Of a stretch of DNA of 34,273 nt, positions 28,233-34,273 are shown piece by piece. Positions within the stretch are counted from its first letter, which is position 1. Each line of letters opens with the position of its first letter. The translations under genes were made by a program, and so were the position numbers. The DNA comes from Parastagonospora avenae f. sp. tritici 18332-5 (lineage: Eukaryota > Ascomycota > Dothideomycetes > Pleosporales > Phaeosphaeriaceae), in NCBI GenBank assembly GCA_022559985.1, contig JAFJTR010000154.1, positions 1 through 34,273 of the forward strand, in the 5' to 3' direction. The notes beneath the pieces are model-generated. The model did no database searches. It saw only the letters and a list, made by a program, of their open reading frames with translations, and was not told the origin of the DNA.

Positions 28233-28573
28233 ACGAGCAATGTTTGTCCAGACAAGGTGATATAGATCTATCCGATGCAGCGAATGAACTTAGAGTAGAT
28301 GTACAGTCAGACTCGGTGTGAAATGGCAGCGGGATAGAACGTGGGAGTTCGCGAGGCTGAGTGCTAAGAATAGATGGCGCGTGTCGTCATTGGTCCAAAC
28401 GCGTGGCGATGCAGGGATAGCGATCTAAGCCTCAGCTACAGTACGCGTTTGGAGCCGCAATATACCCACAGCCTTGCTGCTCCAGACCTGCACTAAATAC
28501 TCGGTCCCTCCCAATTCCTAGCTGCAGCAGCTCGCAAACTACCCATCCGAAGCTAGACACACGGCATGTCACC
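28233..28573. promoter_or_regulatory. Upstream region of the Pro/Gln-rich protein gene
   Basis: No gene is seen. By position this carries the promoter and 5' UTR of the gene starting at 28574. A ctaaatac stretch near 28494 is the only AT-rich core-promoter candidate and is weak. Confidence 0.35.
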
Positions 28574-30410
28574 ATGTTAGACGAGAACCTACCCAGTAAG
28601 TTTAAATTGCCCATCCACATTGTCACGACCAAGCTAATTTGCTGCAGCGTTCTTCCTTAAGGCTTCTACAGACAAGCTCAAGCACCACGAATCCTACTAC
28701 TTCACACAGAATGGCTCCGATCCCGATGCGCAATATGCGCTGCACCACATCGACCCCTCAACCAACGACGCGAAGAACACATACGCCGTAGCCTTGTTCG
28801 ACTCGTACCGACCCGACATCTTGTTCGGTGAAGTGCTTGCAAAGCCGGGCTGGTCACACCCAACACTCTCGCAAGAGGAGATCCGCAAGAATGGCGGCGT
28901 CCCTCCCCCACCACAACCCATCTACCCTACCGAATTCGCCATCCAGCTCTACAATCCAGACACGCAGGTGATTGTGAAACAGCAGACGACGAAATGGAGC
29001 AGCACAACCAGCTGGGAGTTTAGCATACCGCAAATCACCTTCCGCATGCCGAGCAACTCGGACCTCGACCGCACACAGATCGATCCCAGCACCGACGTGA
29101 ACACGCCAAGAGTAAACTTTGCGTGGCGGAAGGAGGGCAGGATGGGCAAGGACTTGACGTGCTACATGACCGGCAAGTCGACGGACCTGACAGGCAAAAA
29201 GGCGAAGAAGGGCAAAGAGCCCGACATCGCAGTCGCACTGTTCTCGGGGCTGAGGGAGATGTCTATTATGGAGCCGAACCTATACCGCGTCGAGATTGAG
29301 GATTACAAGGGTCTGGAGGTGGCGTTGCTACTGAGTGCGGCTGTGATTCGTGATCTCTTCTTCGGAGACCCGAGGGAGCAGTTCCATGTCAGCGATGTTG
29401 CGGCCAGGAAGAACAGCGGCGGAGTGAGGACACGGAAGGGCTCATCCCCCGTGCAGGGAGCACATATCACGCCACCAGTCATGACTCCACAACCCCCGCC
29501 ACCTCCAGCATATACTGGCCCGTCACAGTATCCACCTGAGAAGGTGCCTCTGCAGCCAGCCAGCGGAGCTGCCCTAAACGCACAGATGCAGCCTCCATCG
29601 TATACCCCCAACAACAATGCCGCTAAGCGTTCTTCTCTTCCACCGCTACAGACTGGTGCCCGCCCGGCTCAGCCCCAGCAACAGAGACCGCCACAGGGAC
29701 GCACATTTGCTCAACACCAGCAGCAACGACAGCAGCAGCCGCAACAGCCACAACGACCTCAACAACCACAGCAGCCACCGAGGCCACAGCAACAACAAGT
29801 TCCTAGACCCCAACAACGTACCCAGCAAGCGCAACCAGGACCGCGTTTGGATCCTCGAGCACAATGGGAAATTGAAGCAGAGACGGCTCGATTGAAGGCA
29901 CAAGTCGAGGCTGAGGAGCGCGAGCAAAAGCGAAAAGCCGAAGCCGAGAAGAAAGCCCGTAAAAGGCGCGAGCAAGAAGAAGAGCGCCAGACACTGCAAT
30001 TCCTCGAGCAAGAAAAAAAACAGAAGGAGCGGGAAGAGAAGGAACGACGTCGCAAACAGGCAGAGGTCGACAAGGAGACTGAGCGTTTGAAGAAGCAGTT
30101 CGGCGACCAATCCACACTTCTTCGCCCAACGCTGCAGAACCAGAACCGACACTCCACACCATTGATCCAAGGACCGTGGACGCAAGGACGACAACAGCAG
30201 CAACGACCAGCACCTGTACCCACACAACCATCGAATCCGTACTTGGCACCTGGAAGTCATCGACCGACAGCGAGTCACAGCAGCTTTTTCACCAATGGCT
30301 TGCTGAAGCCGCAGGTGCAACCCAAGGCGAAGAAGAGTTTCTGGGGCTTGAGGACGTCGAGCGAGACGACTGCGGAGAAGCTGAAGAAGAAGAAGAGTAG
30401 TATGTTTTGA
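28574..30410 (+). CDS. Pro/Gln-rich coiled-coil protein of unknown function
   Basis: Two exons: 28574-28595 and 28648-30410, encoding 594 residues. The first exon is only 22 nt (MLDENLP); the intron has donor GTAAGT and acceptor CTGCAG, and joining gives MLDENLPTFFLKASTDKLKH. The N-terminal part to about residue 270 looks folded (ENTYAVALFDSYRPDILFGE-like start, WEFSIPQITFRMP, TPRVNFAWRKEGRMGKDLTC, EVALLLSAAVIRDLFFGD). A Pro/Gln-rich disordered stretch follows at about 290-415 with CAG/CAA runs, then a highly charged helix of about 70 residues (about 415-490, ETARLKAQVEAEEREQKRK..) and a basic C-terminus. I recognise the N-terminal part only as a conserved fungal hypothetical type without a named domain. 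A scaffold or adaptor role is plausible but unproven. Confidence 0.85.
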
Positions 30411-31078
30411 ACATCATGATAGAAAAAGGCATTTGGGTAGGCGTTTGTCTCTTGGGAATTGGAAATAGCTTATGATACCACGTCTTACGATTTCATTCCA
30501 AGTTTCATTTTCCACTTCATCTCACCTCTTGTCAGCTGCACCTGCGCTAAACCATATCCGTGTAGCACGCGAATTGTGGGGCATAGACCAGACCCCTCTC
30601 ACATCTCAACCATAACTCCATCCAGACCGACACCACCTGACATCTGATCGTATACTTCCAGTGAATAAAAGCACACATGCACGCATCTCGTCTATTTCTT
30701 CCGCACGCATCGCGCCCAGACCAGCGGCGCGGAATCCGCCAAGCCCGGAAACTTGCTCATTGAGCACGTTTCCCAGGGTCGCGTATGCAGGGCACCAGCG
30801 CCACAGTAGTGGTACCAACAAACATGTGTATACTAACAGGATTAGTTAAAGCTTGGTATTGAGATGGGGGAAAGTTATTGGGTGGTCGAATTGCTTAGTG
30901 GCATGCAGGCATCGATTGCGCGCATGGGATGGGAAGGTAAGATGGTAAAAACGGCAAGGGAGGAGTAAAAGTACGAGCATAAAGAGAGAAGCAAGGGACG
31001 GCGCAAGGTAGATCTTTACGAATCTCGTGCCTCTCAATACTACCTCGACCTCCCGATTTCCCGTACTCCATAATAAAA
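30411..31078. other. Intergenic region
   Basis: 3' flank of the Pro/Gln-rich gene and promoter of the secreted copper-protein gene. No gene or RNA is supported; the small frames on both strands lack motifs. Confidence 0.4.
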
Positions 31079-31812
31079 ATGTTCTCCAATACTCTCCTTC
31101 CTCTCCTCGCTCTCGCTAGCACGGCGACAGCGCATTTCCGCCTCCTCCAACCCCAATGGCGCGGCGACTCCTTCATCGCCCCGGCCTCGCAATATGCCTA
31201 CCCCTGCGCCGGCGTCAACGCAACCTCCAGCGACTCCACGAACCGCACGCAATGGCCCCTCACCGGCGGCAGCGTCGTGTTCAACGGCAGTCACCCATGG
31301 TCATTCACATACGTCAATCTCGCCATCGGCACCAACGCATCAAGCTTCAATATCTCGCTGGTTCCCGGATTCAACCAGACTGGTCCCGGCGTGTTTTGCT
31401 TTAAGGAGACGGGCCGCGCGCATCTTGAGGAGGGATTGAAGAAGGCTGGGTATAGTGGGTTGACGGATGAGAGGTTGAATGGGTTGGATGCTACTGTTCA
31501 GGTTATTCAATTAGGTGAACGGGGAAGCGCCCTTTACAACGTACGTCTTCATGATTCCTCTCGGTACGATGAAGTTTGCTAATGTTGGGACAGTGCGCGG
31601 ACATCAAGTTCAACGCGAGCGCTCAGCTTCTCGCAGATGATCAGTGCAAGAATGGAACGGGCGTTAGTGGTGTTGCGATTGCGAACGTTGAGGGCGGTGC
31701 GACGCCTGCGGGGAGTGCGGCGCCATCGACAAGTTCCGGAGCGGCGAGTAAGTTTGGACCGGTCATTGGGAGTGGAGTCGTTGCGGCTGCGATGGCTTGG
31801 GGACTGTCGTGA
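31079..31812 (+). CDS. BIM1/X325-like secreted copper protein, GPI-anchored
   Basis: Two exons: 31079-31540 and 31594-31812, encoding 226 residues; intron of 53 nt (GTACGT..CAG, phase 0). A signal peptide MFSNTLLPLLALASTATA ends just before His19, so the mature protein would start HFRLLQPQWRGDSF. A free N-terminal His is the hallmark of LPMO-like copper proteins of the X325/BIM1 family; H72 (GSHPWSF) is a candidate second ligand. Four mature cysteines (C43 and three further on) can form two disulfides, and eight N-x-S/T sequons are present. The C-terminus is Ser/Ala-rich and ends in a hydrophobic stretch (FGPVIGSGVVAAAMAW), consistent with a GPI anchor. Known members bind Cu(II) without oxidising polysaccharides; the Cryptococcus relative Bim1 helps copper uptake. 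A cell-surface copper-handling role is inferred. Confidence 0.85.
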
Positions 31813-32592
31813 AGGATAGCTTGGGAATAAAAGACAATGTAGATTATAGCGCGAGGGCAAGTAATAAATATTACCGATACTACACAGCTTGCGCACAGAG
31901 AGCTAACATTGAATTGAGAACGCAACGAACACCGCGTGTGGTGCGCTACTTCATACGACGCGTATCCACTGGTAGCCTGGATCTCCACTCACAATTCCCG
32001 ACGCTGAGGCTGCATAACTTGTCAAGCAAGTTCAGGCTGGAAGTCTTGATGATCATGAGTGGTGACCCACTCGAGGCTCTGCGCTGCGCCTCAACCTTTT
32101 CACACTTACCAGTACGCCCCGAACCGCCCAACGCCCCGCTTCCAACCCGCCCCCAAGACCGAACATCGCAACAACGTTCAACGATGAACACTCCAATATG
32201 GCAACATGACCGGGATGTTGGCCCACATGGTGTGATGCACATGTCGAGAAATGGTTACAGCGGGGTTCCTTTGCGCGACTGTACTTGCTATCGTTCAGGG
32301 TGTACCCACTTTCGTGAAGCTGTATCTGCCTTCACAAGGCAGCATTCAGCAACATGAGTGCTCAAGCCGGCAATGCTCGACATCGGCGCCGAACATGAGA
32401 GCCACCTGAGATGCTCCACTCGAAGGTATAAGAGTCGCGAAGTCTGCTCAGCTTCAACAGTATCAACAACTCCAGCCATCTTCACATCGATTCACTGCAA
32501 TCTGCCAGTCGACAGACGCCTCTTGAGATCTCGCATCCAACTCGAGATCTCTTCAACCCTTTGCACAAAACTTACTACTCTTTTAAGTCAAC
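31813..32592. promoter_or_regulatory. Upstream region of the small secreted protein gene
   Basis: No convincing gene is present; long frames here are motif-free. A TATA-like ggtataagag at 32425-32434 lies about 160 bp before the ATG at 32593, followed by a C/A-rich and CT-rich stretch (about 32450-32580) typical of a fungal 5' UTR. This suggests a well-defined, possibly inducible promoter. Confidence 0.5.
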
Positions 32593-32903
32593 ATGAAGAG
32601 CTTCGCTACCATTCTTCTCCTCGCGTGCGCCGTATCCGCCGCAACACTCAAGCCCAGGGCCGAGTGCCATGCGAAGAAACATGAGACTTGCGCCTTCGTA
32701 GGCCAAAGGGGCTGCGAGCACAACGGAGGCCACGAGGTAAGCTCTCCCCCAACAAGACCGATAGCAATACTTTGCTGACATTCGACTTTCAGATGGAATG
32801 CAGTATAGGCCTCCGGATGGGCAACATCTGGTTCAAGGGGAAGAACTGCGCCGATGAGAACGCTCACTGCGACTGTGCGACGGGTATGTGCGTGCCGAAC
32901 TGA
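32593..32903 (+). CDS. Small secreted cysteine-rich protein (effector-like)
   Basis: Two exons: 32593-32736 and 32793-32903, encoding 84 residues; the intron is 56 nt (GTAAGC..TTTCAG, with GCTGAC as branch candidate). The signal peptide is MKSFATILLLACAVSA. The mature part has eight cysteines (residues 25, 33, 41, 51, 67, 74, 76, 81), enough for four disulfides, with the last ones in HCDCATGMCVPN. No known fold is recognised; the spacing is not that of hydrophobins. Small size, secretion signal and even cysteine count are the usual criteria for candidate effectors or antimicrobial peptides of fungi, but the lifestyle of this organism is unknown. No activity is claimed. It stands alone between the copper-protein gene and transposon remnants. 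Confidence 0.8.
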
Positions 32904-33429
32904 TCGTGATCTCGAAAACATAGATTGGTACTCGCAAAAGTGTTCGATGACGAGAGAACGAAGGTTCCCTCGGCGAAGTCTTGGTCGCTGTACATATTCC
33001 TATCTGCGAATTCGATTCCGCATTTCTTACTTCTTAGACCATGTTATTCGCGTCGAACTTCCTCACAAAAATCTGTCAACAATGCGTCACCGATGAAAGG
33101 AGTGCTTTTTGCTGACTTAACGCGCCCGTGTATACTATACAAGATGCACCTTCTTCATCGAGTGAGCACGCAGCCATTTTGTGCTACCCCGCTACGCCCC
33201 AAAGCGGCCGTTCATCTACTACATGCATTGACAATACATGTCTAGCGCACCAGCATTTTGTTTGAAGTTCTCGTAAATTCAAGCTTACTTCGACGTCGAG
33301 ATGACTAATTGGGTCATTTTCTCCCTTTCTCCGGCCTAAAGTCTCGCGGTAGCATGATCGCATCAATCGTGTTAGCTAAGGTTCGCAGTCTTGCGCGGGA
33401 AACATAAAGACGCAGGCACCATCGCAATG
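32904..33429. other. Intergenic region
   Basis: 3' flank of the secreted protein gene and lead-in to the transposon remnants. No motif-bearing frame is seen. Confidence 0.4.
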
Positions 33430-33849
33430 CTATAGTCTAGTATATAACGCGCCGTGGTATCGACCCCTAATTCTTCCCAGTCGGGTAATCCAATCAATGC
33501 CGTCGTATTTATCCATGAGGTGGGCGTCGAAAGCTTCAATTTCCTCATCCTCATCGTCTTCGGGTGCCTCAGAAGCTACAGTAGTAGCATGCTCGCTGCC
33601 CTCGGGCGGCGCGACGATAGAATCTTCAGCGCGCGACTCTCGAATACGCGCTTCGAATGTGGGTGCCTGTGACTCGCTCATAAGGGCTTGAAGGGCGTTT
33701 GTGATAGGCGGAGGAGGAGAAGGAGATGCAGCAGGTGCTTGAGAGTTGATAGGAATTGGCTGACTGGCGGTGCCTTTGGCGCGTTTCTTCGGGCGAGATG
33801 ACGCGTCAGAAGAGGCGCGTTTTGTGGACTTTTTGGCGATGATAGGCAT
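33430..33849 (-). pseudogene. hAT-type transposase, N-terminal fragment
   Basis: The frame starts at ATG 33849 (MPIIAKKSTKRASSDASSRP, basic, Ser-rich) and continues through a Pro/Ser linker and SESQAPTFEARIRESRAEDS to an acidic stretch, EDDEDEEIEAFDAHL, and KYDGIDWITRLGRIRG, before stopping at 33430 after 139 residues. From general knowledge of fungal hAT elements, this order (basic Ser-rich head, acidic stretch, then F.GIDW.RLP..) is the usual N-terminus, normally followed by a BED-like zinc finger and a long catalytic domain. Neither is present here, so this is a 5' fragment whose frame drifts after GIDW. It could also be an unrelated disordered protein. Confidence 0.55.
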
Positions 33850-33949
33850 GAGGACGACGGTAAGTAAGCAGTAATAAAACACTAAGAAATTTGAGTATAT
33901 AGGTGGTGGATCAATAGAGTCGAAAGTATCGTGTAAGCTAGCGCATATA

Positions 33950-33990
33950 GATGCCGGCCACCTAGGGTTTTCGGCCACCTCGGCAAAACG
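33950..33990. repeat. Direct repeat ggccacct, possible transposon end
   Basis: The octamer ggccacct occurs at 33956-33963 and 33973-33980 (17-bp period), about 60-80 bp upstream of the pogo-type transposase ATG. Terminal inverted repeats of such elements sit in this position. The other end is outside the window, so this cannot be confirmed. Confidence 0.35.
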
Positions 33991-34037
33991 CGACTCCTGC
34001 ACAGAACACGCGATATCTCCCCCAACGCTCTATCAAA

Positions 34038-34273
34038 ATGGATGCCCGTGAGCTCTCTATCCAAGCAGCTATCGGCGATTACAACGCAGGTGTTTATACC
34101 AGTCTACGCGCTGTTGCGAAGGCTTACCATGTCCCTCGATCTACCCTACAAGGCCGACTTGGTGGCGCGTCAATCAGCGCGCTCAGCCATCAGCACCAGC
34201 AGCGATTGACTCCTGCGCAGGAGGACTTCCTAGTAGACTGGATCCTCGATGAAGATGCACGCGCCTGTCCTCC
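34038..34273 (+). mobile_element. pogo/CENP-B-type transposase, N-terminal part, runs off the window
   Basis: The frame from ATG 34038 stays open to the window end (78 codons). It begins with a Psq-type helix-turn-helix (IQAAIGDYNAGVYTSLRAVA, then AKAYHVPRSTLQGRLGG) followed by the start of a CENP-B/Tc5-type second HTH (QRLTPAQEDFLVDWILDED). This order is typical of fungal pogo/Fot1-group Tc1-mariner transposases, whose DDE domain would lie further right. No stop or frameshift occurs in the visible part, so the element may be intact. It points away from the hAT fragment, 188 bp between start codons. Confidence 0.82.

Noticed and set aside
29646..30320. 224-codon minus-strand frame opposite the Pro/Gln-rich gene
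   Set aside because: Leucine-rich only because it is the complement of CAG/CAA and GAG/AAG codons.
31797..32684. Plus-strand frames between the copper-protein and small secreted protein genes
   Set aside because: No motif, low-complexity translation, and they cover the promoter and 5' UTR expected for the secreted protein gene.

Overview
The window looks like nuclear DNA of a filamentous ascomycete (Pezizomycotina, probably a dothideomycete; the class is inferred from overall gene flavour and not proven). The evidence is short GT..AG introns of about 45-65 nt with CTAAC-like branch points, a HET-domain gene, a Zn2Cys6/fungal-specific transcription factor, microsomal P450s, a BIM1/X325-like secreted copper protein, a small secreted cysteine-rich protein and pogo/hAT-type DNA transposon remnants. 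No bacterial, plasmid or CRISPR feature is present.

Layout. 0.4-2.3 kb: HET-domain protein (-). 2.9-4.65 kb: WW/FF-domain splicing-type protein (-), sharing a 247-bp divergent promoter with the 20S proteasome alpha-3 subunit gene (4.9-5.8 kb, +). 6.2-7.6 kb: unrecognised protein with a Cys/His-rich C-terminus (+). 8.5-14.5 kb: an accessory block of decaying genes on the + strand: two T5orf172 (DUF1766)-type genes, a cytochrome P450 and an F-box-like gene, each interrupted by an in-frame stop, with a degenerate tandem repeat of about 210-230 bp lying between the two T5orf172 copies. 14.5-16.3 kb: a second P450 (-), intact over five exons including a 24-nt micro-exon. 16.3-18 kb: no convincing gene. 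18.3-20.9 kb: CCCH zinc-finger/coiled-coil/RGG protein (-), followed by a ghost of a longer glycine-rich C-terminus beyond its stop. 21.7-24.0 kb: Zn2Cys6 transcription factor (+). 24.5-25.4 kb: pyridoxamine-phosphate-oxidase-like flavin protein with a C-terminal membrane anchor (+). 25.8-27.2 kb: multi-stop, multi-frameshift pseudogene of a multi-pass membrane protein (+). 28.6-30.4 kb: Pro/Gln-rich coiled-coil protein (+). 31.1-31.8 kb: BIM1/X325-like GPI-type copper protein (+). 32.6-32.9 kb: 84-aa secreted protein with eight cysteines (+). 33.4 kb to the end: N-terminal fragment of a hAT-like transposase (-) beside the start of a pogo/CENP-B-type transposase (+) that runs off the window.

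How it fits together. Housekeeping genes (splicing factor, proteasome subunit, CCCH protein, Pro/Gln-rich protein) alternate with accessory DNA. The accessory genes do not form a recognisable biosynthetic cluster because no PKS, NRPS or terpene synthase backbone is present. The strongest theme is gene decay: at least five loci carry in-frame stops. Several are explicable as C:G to T:A changes (CAA to TAA, CGA to TGA, TGG to TAG/TGA), as expected from repeat-induced point mutation or relaxed selection. Transposon remnants at the right edge fit this picture. Exon boundaries were worked out by hand from splice motifs and family conservation; no RNA evidence or database search was available.
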